From Vibrio neonatus (lineage in GTDB: Bacteria > Pseudomonadota > Gammaproteobacteria > Enterobacterales > Vibrionaceae): DNA of 64,000 nucleotides. Made by a program: the position numbers and the translations under genes. A model generated the notes under the pieces. The model was not told where the DNA came from. It did no database searches and worked only from the letters and a program-made list of their open reading frames with translations. Shown here piece after piece: positions 17,377 through 26,920 of this stretch (the first letter of the stretch is position 1; each line of letters opens with the position of its first letter). The stretch covers positions 248,001 to 312,000 of the forward strand of contig NZ_AP024886.1 of assembly GCF_024346975.1 (NCBI RefSeq). Direction: 5' to 3'.

Positions 17377-17960
17377 TTTAGATATGAAAAATACAGACTG
17401 AAAAATCGCTGCCGATCCACTTTTGATTATTTGTGGGTGTCCACGTTGTTTCGTTGCTTTTCACATTATGTTTATCATGGGTGTCCACATAATTCTTACA
17501 TAACCCAAAGTTAAAACTTATTTTCCGAGTCACTAAATACAGCACTATTCACACCAACCACATGCGCCGTAATAGCGCCTAAATCTGGATGATGTTACCG
17601 CTCTGCATGAGTAAAAGTTGGCATTATTTTGCCTATCGAGCATGAGCCTTTTGCACAACAAGACATCAATTATTTCAGTAGCATATGATCAAAAATCGAA
17701 CAGTTATTGGTGATAGATACAAGGTTGATATCACCATTGCATATCAGTCGAAGTGGCGAAGTTTTGTATATATGGAACATCTCGTAGAAGGCATAGCTAA
17801 GCAGTTTGAGCGATTTGATAGTGGCAAAATAAAACTTGATTTGAATCAAATACGATATAACATGTATTTAAGATGCAACTTATGTGCATATTAAACATCC
17901 TCATTCTCTGTTGCCATGATGCGTAGCGAATGAAAATCAATTTAAGACGAGAGCCGTATT
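17377..17960. other. Gene-free stretch with two RTGGGTGTC words
   Basis: GTGGGTGTC at 17433-17441 and ATGGGTGTC at 17477-17485 are direct copies 44 bp apart, each followed by CAC. A 69-codon frame from ATG 17685 to 17894 has no ribosome site and no recognisable product, and I do not call it a gene. Nothing else is supported. Confidence 0.5.
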
Positions 17961-18116
17961 ATGACATTTTCAGTAAAAAAACTATTTGATAAGAAAGACG
18001 ATCAAGCAACAAACGCTGCATTACAAGCAGAGCAAAAAACACAAGAAAATGCAGAGAAAGAAGCGCCTAAGAAAAAACACGGTGAACCAGGTGTTTGCTG
18101 TGGCTCTTGCTCATAA
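17961..18116 (+). CDS. CCGSCS-motif small protein
   Basis: 51 aa starting at ATG 17961. The sequence is a short N-terminal MTFSVKKLFDKKDDQ, a Lys/Glu/Gln-rich middle and the exact C-terminal sequence CCGSCS followed by stop. That tail defines a known family of tiny gammaproteobacterial proteins of unknown function. The clustered Cys suggest metal binding or an acceptor for redox modification, but no activity is known. A terminator hairpin follows 30 bp later and the next gene, catalase, points the other way, so it is monocistronic. Confidence 0.85.
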   Translation: MTFSVKKLFDKKDDQATNAALQAEQKTQENAEKEAPKKKHGEPGVCCGSCS

Positions 18117-18146
18117 TTGCTAGCTGCTTGGCAGATTAAAGTGATA

Positions 18147-18177
18147 AACCAAAGCCATTTGGCTTTGGTTAGCCTTT
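18147..18177 (+). terminator. Terminator after the CCGSCS gene
   Basis: AACCAAAGCC (18147-18156) pairs exactly with GGCTTTGGTT (18161-18170) across ATTT, followed by a short T-run. Confidence 0.7.
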
Positions 18178-18586
18178 TGATTAAAGGTAAAATTAATCAA
18201 GACACCCACTGTTACAGCCCCTTAGTTCTACAAATGATGGAACTGCAAATTACTCCCCCTTAGTTTTTCTGACTAAAAATATTAAACCCTATAATTCATT
18301 GTCTTACATTAAAACTCTAAAAATAAAACACCTTAGATTAAACGAATGGCAATCAAAATGTAACCAAGACACCCATAGTTTTTCGCCCACAGTTTTCCAT
18401 ACCAATCCCCATACAATTTCCTGCCATTCTCACCCCATACACAAAAGCCCCACAAGTCAGAAACCTGCAGGGCTTGATCATCCATATCTAAAGATATAAA
18501 TACCTTAGATTAGATCTATCACCATAGAAGCAAAAAGCTTTCTTCTAGGCTAAAGATCTGAAAGAGTTCTTCAAACATGAGACTCC
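18178..18586. other. Gene-free stretch with two minus-strand words and a possible katA terminator
   Basis: GACACCCAC at 18201-18209 and GACACCCAT at 18368-18376 are two minus-strand copies of the dispersed word. Around 18442-18475 the minus strand has AAGCCC and GGGCTTTTG arms that could weakly terminate the catalase gene. An open frame at 18299-18499 looks like chance. Confidence 0.45.
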
Positions 18587-20038
18587 CTATAGATTGATAT
18601 CTTCGATGTTGATTTCCATCGCTTTAGCAAGACCTTCGCCGTAAGCTTTGTCCGCTTGTAGTGCGTGGTTGATGTGCTTGTGTTTGATTGGTAGCGATAC
18701 GCCAGTCATTGCGCGCGCCGTGTTTTCAAACAAACGTTGTTGCTCATCAGCGGTCATGATGCGGAACAGATTACCTGCTTGGGTAAAGTAATCATCATCT
18801 TCACGGTGATCCCAATGTGTCGCAACACCTTGTAGCTCAAGAGGTGGCTCAGAAAACTCAGGTTGCTCTGCCCACTCTTTGTGTTGGTTTGGTTCATAAC
18901 CGATGGTTGAACCATAGTTACCATCAGTACGCATTGAGCCATCTCTGTGGTAGCTGTGCACAGGGCAACGAGGTGCATTTACTGGGATTTGGTGGTGGTT
19001 TACACCTAGACGATAACGCTGAGCATCACCGTAAGAGAATAAACGACCTTGTAGCATGCGGTCCGGTGAGAAACCAATACCAGGTACAACAGCGGCAGGG
19101 TTAAATGCAGACTGTTCTACTTCAGCAAAGAAGTTTTGTGGGTTTTTGTTTAGTTCAAACACACCAACATCATGCAGAGGGTAGTCGTCATGTGGCCATA
19201 CTTTAGTTAGGTCAAATGGGTTGTAAGGTACTGTTTCTGAATCTTTTTCAGGCATGATTTGAACTTGTAGATTCCATTTAGGGAAATCACCGTTCTCAAT
19301 GCTTTCGTATAGATCTTTTTGATGGCTCTCGCGATCTTGACCAACTAAATCTTGTGCTTCTTGGTCAGTTAGGTTTTTGATGCCTTGCTGAGTTTTGAAG
19401 TGGAATTTAACCCAGTATCTTTCGTTGTCAGCATTGATGAAGCTGAACGTGTGGCTTCCGTAACCGTGCATGCAGCGGTAGCTTGCTGGAATACCACGAT
19501 CACTCATTACGATAGTGATTTGGTGAAGTGCTTCTGGAAGAGAAGTCCAGAAATCCCAGTTGTTTTCTGCGCTACGCATGTTAGTTCTTGGATCGCGTTT
19601 AACCGCATGGTTTAGATCTGGGAATTTTAGAGGATCACGCAAGAAGAACACAGGAGTGTTGTTACCAACAAGATCCCAGTTACCTTCTTCAGTGTAGAAT
19701 TTTAGTGCGAAACCGCGAATATCACGCTCAGCATCGGCAGCGCCACGCTCACCTGCAACCGTTGTAAAACGAGCAAATAAGTCCGTTTTTTTCCCGATTT
19801 CTGAGAAGATTTTAGCTTTTGTGAATTTGGTGATGTCGTGAGTAACAGTAAATGTGCCGTATGCACCAGAACCTTTTGCGTGCATACGACGCTCTGGAAT
19901 TACTTCACGATCGAAGTGTGCCAGTTTCTCCAGAAACCACACATCTTGTAGTAGTTGAGGGCCACGTTTGCCTGCAGTCATCACATCTTGGTTATGAGCA
20001 ACAGGGCAGCCAGCGGCAGTTGTCAGTTTTTTAGTCAT
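18587..20038 (-). CDS. katA: Monofunctional heme catalase
   Basis: I place the start at ATG 20038, because AAGGGA is then 6 nt upstream; that gives 483 aa, the size of small-subunit (clade 3) catalases. Active-site hallmarks are [20 protein letters not shown] (catalytic His near residue 60), the conserved Asn in [11 protein letters not shown], and the heme-ligand Tyr region [21 protein letters not shown]. It converts hydrogen peroxide to water and oxygen in the cytoplasm. AhpC and AhpF, the low-peroxide scavengers, lie 4-6 kb away. I found no OxyR site I would defend. Confidence 0.9.
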   Translation of the reverse strand: MTKKLTTAAGCPVAHNQDVMTAGKRGPQLLQDVWFLEKLAHFDREVIPERRMHAKGSGAYGTFTVTHDITKFTKAKIFSEIGKKTDLFARFTTVAGERGAADAERDIRGFALKFYTEEGNWDLVGNNTPVFFLRDPLKFPDLNHAVKRDPRTNMRSAENNWDFWTSLPEALHQITIVMSDRGIPASYRCMHGYGSHTFSFINADNERYWVKFHFKTQQGIKNLTDQEAQDLVGQDRESHQKDLYESIENGDFPKWNLQVQIMPEKDSETVPYNPFDLTKVWPHDDYPLHDVGVFELNKNPQNFFAEVEQSAFNPAAVVPGIGFSPDRMLQGRLFSYGDAQRYRLGVNHHQIPVNAPRCPVHSYHRDGSMRTDGNYGSTIGYEPNQHKEWAEQPEFSEPPLELQGVATHWDHREDDDYFTQAGNLFRIMTADEQQRLFENTARAMTGVSLPIKHKHINHALQADKAYGEGLAKAMEINIEDINL

Positions 20039-20604
20039 CATCATTCCCTTTGTAGATATAAGCAAAGCCAGTATTCATCTATTTATATAAACATAATTAA
20101 CACAAATAGATAACCGACCAATTATTGATACAATATATCATTATGAGTTTTTATTGTATGGTTTTTTACACACGAAAATAGGAAAAGTTAAGCAAGATCA
20201 ATTTATCCTAAGCTATTGAATTAACTATTTTTTAGTTTATGTATAAAAATCTTTTAAGTATTCAAATTCTGACTCATATTACGCATAAATCCTTATTAAT
20301 TATAAGTCTTTTATAGAGGTAAAATTGTTACAAGTCTGTGATGATCAAGGCTATTTTGGATTAGCAGTGCAATTAAGGTTAAAACTGAGAGTTAGAGCGA
20401 TTCTTATTTGTCTTTATGCGTGGTATTTGTGACTTTTTTGGAGGTATTCCGTTGGTTAATATGGATAAAAGGGGCTATTGCTTGAAAAGTCAGCGTTTAA
20501 CTTGAAATTCCCTCATGTTGTTGCTGAATGTTTTTCACTACCTACTCAGTCAAAGATTGTATTTAATATAAGGTTTCCAGTTAAAGTTGTATGGAACCTT
20601 CAAA
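20039..20604. other. 566-bp divergent intergenic region, AT-rich
   Basis: It separates the catalase gene from the homocysteine methyltransferase gene. It is strongly AT-rich and must contain both promoters. No ORF, repeat word or convincing operator was seen. Confidence 0.4.
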
Positions 20605-21507
20605 ATGAAAGATTTAACTATTCTAGATGGTGGAATGGGGCGTGAGCTAAAACGAATTGGCGCACCCTTTTCACAACCATTGTGGAGTGCTCAAGCACTT
20701 ATCGAGTCACCTCAACATGTGTCCCAAGCTCACCAAGGTTTTGTGGATGCGGGAGCTCAAATTCTCACAGTCAACAGTTATGCGTGTGTCCCTTTTCATC
20801 TGGGAGAAGAGCTTTATTCAACACAAGGTTTTGAACTGGCAAAAAAAGCATCTGAGATAACAAGAGAAGTTGCTGATAAAAGTGTGAAAAAAGTGCTAGT
20901 TGCTGGCTCTATTCCTCCTGCTTTTGGTAGTTACCGCCCTGATTTGTTTGAAGTTAATGAAGCTCGCGTTATTTCTCAAACGTTGTTTGATGCGCAAGAT
21001 AAAAATGTAGACCTATGGCTGGCAGAAACCGTTGCGAGTATTGCTGAGTTTGAGATGATCAGTGAGGTGCTTTCGGCAACAGACAAGCCTTGTTATTACT
21101 CTTTCACTTTGCAAGATGACGCCTCAACAGATGCAAAATTACGCTCTGGTGAATGGGTTGTTGATGCAACCAAAGCAGCATGTAATGCCGGCGTTGACGG
21201 TATTTTCTTTAATTGCTCCGTTCCAGAAGTGATGGAAAAAGCCATTGCGATAACGCAAAGCGTGATTAAAGAAACTGGTGTTGATGCAGTGATTGGCGTT
21301 TTTGCTAATAGCTTTACTCCCATCACAGAAGGGCACGAAGCTAACGATACTATTCAATCGATGCGTGAACTTTCCCCTGCGGATTATCTAGAGCTCGCTA
21401 AATCTTGGTATCAAGCAGGAGCCACAATTATTGGAGGATGCTGCGGCATTCAACCTTCTCATATTGCCGCGCTAGCTAAATGGAGAGATGACAGTGAAGA
21501 ATCTTAA
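20605..21507 (+). CDS. Homocysteine S-methyltransferase family protein
   Basis: Starting at ATG 20605 the product is 300 aa. It opens with LTILDGGMGRELKR and carries the three zinc-ligand cysteines of this family, one in GIFFNCSVPE and two in IGGCCGI, with VLVAGSIPPAFGSYRPDLF also typical. Such enzymes pass a methyl group from S-methylmethionine, betaine or a related onium compound to homocysteine. Its last codons overlap a BCCT transporter gene by 20 bp. A transporter for quaternary or sulfonium compounds fused by overlap to a methyltransferase suggests uptake and use of a methyl donor; which one is not shown. Confidence 0.87.
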   Translation: MKDLTILDGGMGRELKRIGAPFSQPLWSAQALIESPQHVSQAHQGFVDAGAQILTVNSYACVPFHLGEELYSTQGFELAKKASEITREVADKSVKKVLVAGSIPPAFGSYRPDLFEVNEARVISQTLFDAQDKNVDLWLAETVASIAEFEMISEVLSATDKPCYYSFTLQDDASTDAKLRSGEWVVDATKAACNAGVDGIFFNCSVPEVMEKAIAITQSVIKETGVDAVIGVFANSFTPITEGHEANDTIQSMRELSPADYLELAKSWYQAGATIIGGCCGIQPSHIAALAKWRDDSEES

Positions 21508-23041
21508 TTTTGGCTTGGCGATTCCTGCCATTATTCTCGTGATTGTTTTGCTGTTTGTTTCGGCTTTGTTTCCTGAACAATCCCAAGCAATGGCAGGTGG
21601 GGCGATGACTTTTGTGACTAACTGGTTTGGCTGGTTAGTTCAAATTGCCAGTTTAGCTCTGGTTGCCTTTCTACTTTGGTTAGCGTTTTCTAAGCACGGC
21701 AGTATTAAATTAGGTGACGATAAACCTGAATACAGCAACTTTACCTACGGCGGCATGATTTTTACAGCCGGTGTTGGTGCGTCGCTGATTTATTGGGGTA
21801 TCGGCGAGCCGATGTATTATTTGCAGGCTCCGCCTTTATTTGCTGAAGCCAATAGTTTCTCTGCGGCGGCGTGGGCGGTGACTTATTCAATTTTCCACTG
21901 GGGCATTACTGGTTGGTCAATTTATTGTTTCCCTGCGATTCCGTTTGCTTATGCATTTTACGTTAAAAAACAGCGTACTCTCAAGTTATCGACTCTGTGC
22001 GAATCGGTTGTGGGTACTAACCCTGTAGTGGCAAAAGCGATTGATTTACTGGCAATTTTTGGCACTTTGGCCGCGTTTGCTAGCTCTTTGTCTTTAACCG
22101 TCACGCTGTTAAGTACTGGTGCGGCGGATCTTTTCGGTATCGAAAATGGCTTGTTGTTGCAAGGCGGCATTATCTTACTGTTTGTGGTGGTACTACTGTG
22201 CGTAATGTTGGTGGGCTTCAACAAAGGTATCAGTAAAGTTTCAGACTATACGGTATTGATGGCGATTGGTTTTGCGTTGTTTGTGCTGTTTTCGACTAAT
22301 CCGCAGTTTATATTGAACAACTTTACTGATTCACTTGGCGTGATGTTCGATAGCTATTTCAGAATGTCTATGTGGACTGATCCTGTACAGCAAAGTGGTT
22401 TCCCACAAAGTTGGACCCAATACTACTGGTTCTGGTATTACGCTTACCTCATTATGATGGGTTTATTTATCACTCGAATATCGCGCGGCCGTACTATTCG
22501 CCAAGTTATTTTGTCGACTATTTCTATGGGGTCGCTAGGTTGTGCTTTCTTTATCTCAATCTTTGGTGGCTATGCAGTTTGGGCGCAAATGTTGGGTGGA
22601 TTACCTGTTCAACAATGGATGAGTGACGGTGGATTGACCTTTGCGGTGGTTTCACTGATTAAAACTTTACCGGCTAAATCGTTTATTTTAGGTCTGTTCC
22701 TCATTATTCAGTTCTTCTTGATGTTGACAACAATGTCGAGCGCCAGTGTGGCAACGGCAATGTTGACCACTAATAGACTTGAGCTTAATGGCGATCCGGA
22801 TAATAAAGTGAAGTTATTGTGGGCAGGTGCAATTGCTTTAATTAGCTTTAGCGTTTTCTTAGCGGGCGGCGGCATTAACACCATTAAATCACTGTGTGTG
22901 GTGGCGGGGTTACCAATGATGTTTATTTATGCCATTTTGGTTAAACATCTACTGCACGAGCTTGGAATATTAAAAACAGCAGAGCAAACTAAGCAGGCGT
23001 TGTCTGTGCAGGAAACTGTGCAGGAAACTGCGACTGAGTAA
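21488..23041 (+). CDS. BCCT-family transporter
   Basis: 517 aa with about 12 membrane segments. BCCT features are FTAGVGASLIYWGIGEPMYYLQAPP, the W-rich segment WTQYYWFWYYAYLIMMGLFITRISRGRTIRQ and FLMLTTMSSASVATAMLTT. The signatures differ somewhat from glycine-betaine carriers, so the substrate could be another onium compound or amino acid. ATG 21488 overlaps the preceding methyltransferase gene by 20 bp, implying coupled expression. The C-terminus contains a 12-bp tandem duplication encoding VQET twice. A strong terminator follows. Confidence 0.87.
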   Translation: MTVKNLNFGLAIPAIILVIVLLFVSALFPEQSQAMAGGAMTFVTNWFGWLVQIASLALVAFLLWLAFSKHGSIKLGDDKPEYSNFTYGGMIFTAGVGASLIYWGIGEPMYYLQAPPLFAEANSFSAAAWAVTYSIFHWGITGWSIYCFPAIPFAYAFYVKKQRTLKLSTLCESVVGTNPVVAKAIDLLAIFGTLAAFASSLSLTVTLLSTGAADLFGIENGLLLQGGIILLFVVVLLCVMLVGFNKGISKVSDYTVLMAIGFALFVLFSTNPQFILNNFTDSLGVMFDSYFRMSMWTDPVQQSGFPQSWTQYYWFWYYAYLIMMGLFITRISRGRTIRQVILSTISMGSLGCAFFISIFGGYAVWAQMLGGLPVQQWMSDGGLTFAVVSLIKTLPAKSFILGLFLIIQFFLMLTTMSSASVATAMLTTNRLELNGDPDNKVKLLWAGAIALISFSVFLAGGGINTIKSLCVVAGLPMMFIYAILVKHLLHELGILKTAEQTKQALSVQETVQETATE

Positions 23042-23075
23042 GTTTATTTTTAAATAACTTAAATTTAGAGCTTTA

Positions 23076-23118
23076 AATGACCGCCTCAATATTGTTTATT
23101 ATCGGCGGTCATTTTGTA
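23076..23118. terminator. Terminator after the BCCT gene
   Basis: AAATGACCGCC and GGCGGTCATTTT form an 11-bp stem around an AT-rich loop ahead of the convergent HD gene. It probably works in both directions. Confidence 0.75.
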
Positions 23119-23140
23119 TCTGGATGAGAGACTCTAAAGA

Positions 23141-23776
23141 TCAGAGGATCTCTTGTCTAAGCTGATTTAAGTATTGGCGCATAAAAATCACCCGCTTATT
23201 CGCTTCTTTTTGCCCAGCTTTGGTATTCATTGTTTTGGGCAATTTAAACAGCTTTGTAAAGAAATGGTCGATGGCATAGCGATGATCATCTAACTCTCTT
23301 TTTTCTGCAAAAGGGTCGTTATCAGAATATAACTGCCCTTCAAAACTGCTACTGACTTGAATACAGCGCGCAATCCCTATCGCGCCAAGTGAATCTAAGC
23401 GATCTGCATCTTGTATTATCTGTGCTTCTAGACTGGTTGGCACAATATCAGCGCTAAAACTGTGCGCAACAATGGCATGATAAATTGCTTGATAAGTGTG
23501 AGCGGGATAGTCGATAGAGATCAAAAATTGCAGCGCTTTATCAGCGGCAAGTTGTGAACTGAGATGACGCTCAGCGTGATTTTTAGGGTAAGTAAAACAG
23601 TCGTGTAAATAGGCTGCGGGTATGATTACCCACAGATCGGCTTGTTCTTGTTTTGCTAACATTTTTGCGGTGCTGACTACCCGTTTGATATGCGACATAT
23701 CGTGGGCAAGATCATGGGTGGCACTATTAATTAGGAAGTCTTTAAAGACGGGTTCGAAATCTGTGGCTAGTGTCAT
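23141..23776 (-). CDS. HD-domain metal-dependent phosphohydrolase
   Basis: 211 aa. The HD domain metal residues are visible: HDLAHDMSHIKRVV, then AAYLHDCFTYPKNHAE with the HD pair, HAIVAHSFSA, and IQDADRLDSLGAIGIARC with the distal Asp. This matches the YedJ-type predicted phosphohydrolases. Substrate is unknown; nucleotides are common for this family. It starts at ATG 23776 and is convergent with the BCCT gene. Confidence 0.82.
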   Translation of the reverse strand: MTLATDFEPVFKDFLINSATHDLAHDMSHIKRVVSTAKMLAKQEQADLWVIIPAAYLHDCFTYPKNHAERHLSSQLAADKALQFLISIDYPAHTYQAIYHAIVAHSFSADIVPTSLEAQIIQDADRLDSLGAIGIARCIQVSSSFEGQLYSDNDPFAEKRELDDHRYAIDHFFTKLFKLPKTMNTKAGQKEANKRVIFMRQYLNQLRQEIL

Positions 23777-23918
23777 CTATTGCGCTCGGTTAGATAGGTT
23801 TTATCATCATAGCTTAATTGAGTGGGCGCTGTTTATAGCAAGAAGATGATTTCGATATTGAGATCACGCAAGCATAAGAGTGGTTTACATTGGGTTGTAT
23901 TGGTGAGTTTAAAATAGC

Positions 23919-23953
23919 AAAGGCCTGGCATTGAGTTATGCCAGGCCTTTTAC
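23919..23953. terminator. Terminator downstream of ahpF
   Basis: AAAGGCCTGGCA and TGCCAGGCCTTTT form a near-perfect stem with an 8-nt loop. It lies beyond the 3' end of the minus-strand ahpF gene and likely ends that transcript. Confidence 0.75.
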
Positions 23954-23998
23954 AGTTGAGGATTGTTGATAGTAATTGCTTACTTTTGCTCTCGGTTA

Positions 23999-25591
23999 TT
24001 ATGCAGTTTCAGTATTTTTTACCGGTGCTGGGTTGCGAATCAGGTGGTCAAATGCACCTAGGCTGGCTTTTGCACCTTCTCCCATAGCGATGATAATTTG
24101 CTTATAAGGAACGGTAGTCACATCACCGGCTGCAAAAACACCTTTCATTGAGGTTGCGCCATGTGCATTGATTTCTATTTCGCCGCGTGGAGATAGCTCA
24201 ACTTTTGTCTCTTTTAGCCATTCGCTGTTTGGCATTAAGCCAATTTGTACGAAGATGCCGGCAAGTTCAATTTGCTTAAGCTCATCAGTATTGCGATCTT
24301 TGTATTCAAGACCAGTTACGCGGTTTCCATCACCAAGCACACGAGTTGTTTGTGCCATTTTTATGATTTCAATGTTTGGCGTCGAGTTTGCTTTGTCGAT
24401 CAATACTTGGTCAGCGCGCAATGTATCGGCAAATTCCAGAACCGTAACGTGCTTAACAATACCTGACAGGTCGATAGCCGCTTCGATACCTGAGTTACCG
24501 CCACCGATTACGGCCGTGCTCTTGCCTTTGAATAGTGGACCATCACAGTGTGGGCAGTACGCGACGCCTTTGTTGCGGTACTCTTGTTCACCCGGGACGT
24601 TCATTTCACGCCAGCGTGCACCTGTGCTAGTGATCACTGTGCGTGCTTTTAGTGTTGCACCACTTTCTAGCTCAACATGGATGTAGCCGTCTTCAGTTTC
24701 TTGCGCATCGATAATATTGGCGGCACGTTGCTCGGTAATCACTTCAACGCCGTACTCTTTCACATGCTCTTCTAGGCTTGCGACAAGTTTAGGACCGGTC
24801 GTGGTTTTGACCGAGATAAAGTTCTCGATTGCCATAGTATCCATAACCTGACCGCCAAATCGCTCTGCAACGACGCCAGTACGAATGCCTTTACGCGCAG
24901 CATAGATAGCCGCAGAAGAGCCAGCAGGGCCGCCGCCGATCACCAATACATCAAATGGAGCTTGTTTATCTAAGCTTGCTGCTTTTTTCTCTGCTGCGCC
25001 CGAGTCTACTTTGTTTAGTATTTCAGCAAGAGACATGCGTCCTTGACCAAATAGTTCGCCGTTCACAAATACGCTTGGCACTGCCATGATATCGCGAGAC
25101 TTCACTTCCTCTTGGAAGGCAGCGCCGTCGATCATAGTGGTTTTCACTAATGGGTTTATTGCCGACATCATGTTGAATGCTTGCACCACTTCAGGGCAGT
25201 TTTGACATGATAGTGAGATGAAAATTTCAACATTAAGCGGTTGATTAAGCTCTTTTATTTGCTCAATAGTTTCTGCATCTAATTTGATTGGATGATTACC
25301 ACTGTGCAGAAGTGCCAACACGAGAGAGGTAAATTCATGCCCCATAGGTAGACCAGCAAAACCAATGGCTGTGCCTTTTTCTGGGTTGACCACTTGCATG
25401 ATTGGCTGGTGAGTACTCGCATTATCATCACGAACAATTTCAATTTTGTTAGTCAGTGAAACAATATCTTCTGCCAATGCTTGAAGTTTGTTAGCGGTGT
25501 CACTGTCATCAAGACTAAGTACAAGCTGAACGTTTGTTTTTAGGTTTTCTAAGTATGCTTTGAGCTGTTGCTTCATTGCTTGATCTAACAT
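23999..25591 (-). CDS. ahpF: Alkyl hydroperoxide reductase subunit F
   Basis: 530 aa, matching AhpF. The N-terminal thioredoxin-like pair of domains has the Cxx[15 protein letters not shown] near residue 130. The FAD-binding [17 protein letters not shown] follows, then the redox CPHCDGP in the thioredoxin-reductase-like half, the NADH-binding [15 protein letters not shown] and the C-terminal [28 protein letters not shown]. It reduces AhpC with NADH. It is encoded 175 bp downstream of ahpC on the same strand, with a stem-loop between. Confidence 0.95.
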   Translation of the reverse strand: MLDQAMKQQLKAYLENLKTNVQLVLSLDDSDTANKLQALAEDIVSLTNKIEIVRDDNASTHQPIMQVVNPEKGTAIGFAGLPMGHEFTSLVLALLHSGNHPIKLDAETIEQIKELNQPLNVEIFISLSCQNCPEVVQAFNMMSAINPLVKTTMIDGAAFQEEVKSRDIMAVPSVFVNGELFGQGRMSLAEILNKVDSGAAEKKAASLDKQAPFDVLVIGGGPAGSSAAIYAARKGIRTGVVAERFGGQVMDTMAIENFISVKTTTGPKLVASLEEHVKEYGVEVITEQRAANIIDAQETEDGYIHVELESGATLKARTVITSTGARWREMNVPGEQEYRNKGVAYCPHCDGPLFKGKSTAVIGGGNSGIEAAIDLSGIVKHVTVLEFADTLRADQVLIDKANSTPNIEIIKMAQTTRVLGDGNRVTGLEYKDRNTDELKQIELAGIFVQIGLMPNSEWLKETKVELSPRGEIEINAHGATSMKGVFAAGDVTTVPYKQIIIAMGEGAKASLGAFDHLIRNPAPVKNTETA

Positions 25592-25693
25592 AATTGTGCC
25601 TACTCTAAAGTTGGTAGCTTAAGGTGTCATACCTTCTTGCTAAAAAAGGGAAATATAAAAAATGGGGTGCAAGATGGTTAATAGGGTAAAGGT

Positions 25694-25733
25694 GGCACGC
25701 TTTGAACCTTTAGTAGATAAGCCAAAGCGTGCC
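25694..25733 (-). repeat. Stem-loop between ahpC and ahpF
   Basis: GGCACGCTTTG (25694-25704) and CAAAGCGTGCC (25723-25733) pair exactly. With no U-tract it probably moderates ahpF readthrough or stabilises ahpC mRNA. Confidence 0.5.
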
Positions 25734-25765
25734 GGTTGAACTCTAATATTATTTAGGTTCGAATC

Positions 25766-26323
25766 TTAGATTTTGCCTACTAGGTCAAGAGAAGGTACTA
25801 GTGTTTCTTCGCCTTCTTCCCATTTAGCTGGGCAAACTTCACCAGGGTTAGCTGCTACGTATTGTGCTGCTTTAACTTTACGTAGTAGGTCACCAGCGTT
25901 ACGGCCAATGCCTTCAGCTGTGATTTCCATTGCTTGGATAACGCCTTCTGGGTCAACTAGGAATGTAGCGCGGTCTGCAAGACCTTGACCTTCACGCATT
26001 ACGTTGAAGTTGTTTGTGATAGCGCCTGATTGGTCACCAACCATGAAGTAGTTGATTTTGCCGATTGTGTCAGAACTTGCGTGCCATGCTTTGTGAGTGA
26101 AGTGAGTGTCAGTTGATACTGAGTAAACTTCTACGCCGCGGCTTTGTAGTTCTTCGTAGTGGTCTGCAAGATCACCGAGCTCAGTTGGACAAACAAAAGT
26201 AAAATCAGCAGGGTAGAAGAAGAAGATTGCCCATTTACCTTTTACGTCTTGCTCTGAAATTTCTACGAACTCACCGTTTTTGAATGCTGTAGCTTGGAAT
26301 GGCTTGATTTCTGTGTTGATCAT
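25766..26323 (-). CDS. ahpC: Alkyl hydroperoxide reductase subunit C (peroxiredoxin)
   Basis: 185 aa, the exact size class of bacterial AhpC. The peroxidatic Cys motif is [21 protein letters not shown], the resolving Cys lies in [13 protein letters not shown], and the C-terminus is SLDLVGKI. It reduces hydrogen peroxide, peroxynitrite and organic hydroperoxides using AhpF. It starts at ATG 26323. Upstream is a 597-bp gap with a tandem repeat. Confidence 0.96.
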   Translation of the reverse strand: MINTEIKPFQATAFKNGEFVEISEQDVKGKWAIFFFYPADFTFVCPTELGDLADHYEELQSRGVEVYSVSTDTHFTHKAWHASSDTIGKINYFMVGDQSGAITNNFNVMREGQGLADRATFLVDPEGVIQAMEITAEGIGRNAGDLLRKVKAAQYVAANPGEVCPAKWEEGEETLVPSLDLVGKI

Positions 26324-26520
26324 TTTGTCACTCTCTTTACTTGATTTAGTGGTTAACGCTGTATTGCGTCGATGGAGTTATATTGCCTCAAGACACGGCG
26401 CAGATAAATTTGAACGTTTCTATCATTACAATAGGAAAAACCTATCAAAAGAAATGACGTATCGTTTTGTTTTATTTATGGGTTACGAGAGTGGTGGGGT
26501 TTTGCTGTGTGTTTTTATTT

Positions 26521-26851
26521 TTAACAATGGGTGTCATGTTATCGGGCGGGGGGAGAACGGATAGATTGGGGTTTTCAAAGGATTTGTTATGTGGGTGGCA
26601 CGTTACTACGGCAAGATTTGTGGCTGTGCTCTAGGTTATTTCAGACGGTTTTAACAATGGGTGTCATGTTAGTGAAAGTGGGGAAGAAGGGCTAGATTGG
26701 GTTGTTCAAAGGGATTTTCCTGTAGGTGGCACGTTACGGAAAGATCTTTGGCTATGCTCTTTTGGAACTGTTCTAGGTTATTTTATGAAGGCTTTTAACA
26801 ATGGGTGTCACGATTAATTTGATTAATTGATAGGGGGTTTGTATGGGTGTC
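26521..26851 (+). repeat. Tandem module of RTGGGTGTC/GTRGGTGGC words
   Basis: Degenerate units begin at 26521, 26651 and 26795, each with TAACAATGGGTGTCA. In units one and two a GGTGGCACGTTAC block follows about 70 bp later (26591-26606 with GTGG, 26722-26737 with GTAG). The third unit is shorter and carries a second word, ATGGGTGTC at 26843. All copies face the same way. The unit length is 130 then 144 bp. The intervening sequence is also related (AGATTGGG, TTCAAAGG and GGTTATTT recur). This fills much of the gap upstream of ahpC. Confidence 0.7.
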
Positions 26852-26920
26852 TCGTTTAATAAGTTAAAAAAGAAAGGTCTGACGCTATGCATCAGACCTT
26901 TTGTGTGAGGGTTTTGGACT

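Noticed and set aside
17685..17894. 69-codon plus-strand frame upstream of the CCGSCS gene
   Set aside because: No ribosome site before the ATG and no family resemblance; kept only as a note in the gap.
18299..18499. 66-codon plus-strand frame between the CCGSCS and catalase genes
   Set aside because: Low-complexity His/Ser/Pro composition, contains a copy of the dispersed word, no ribosome site.
20066..20200. Possible OxyR site upstream of catalase
   Set aside because: ATAG-type half-sites are present by eye but do not fit the four-box spacing.
26280..26564. 94-codon plus-strand frame over the ahpC start and the repeat module
   Set aside because: It runs antisense through the ahpC N-terminus and into the tandem repeat; chance.
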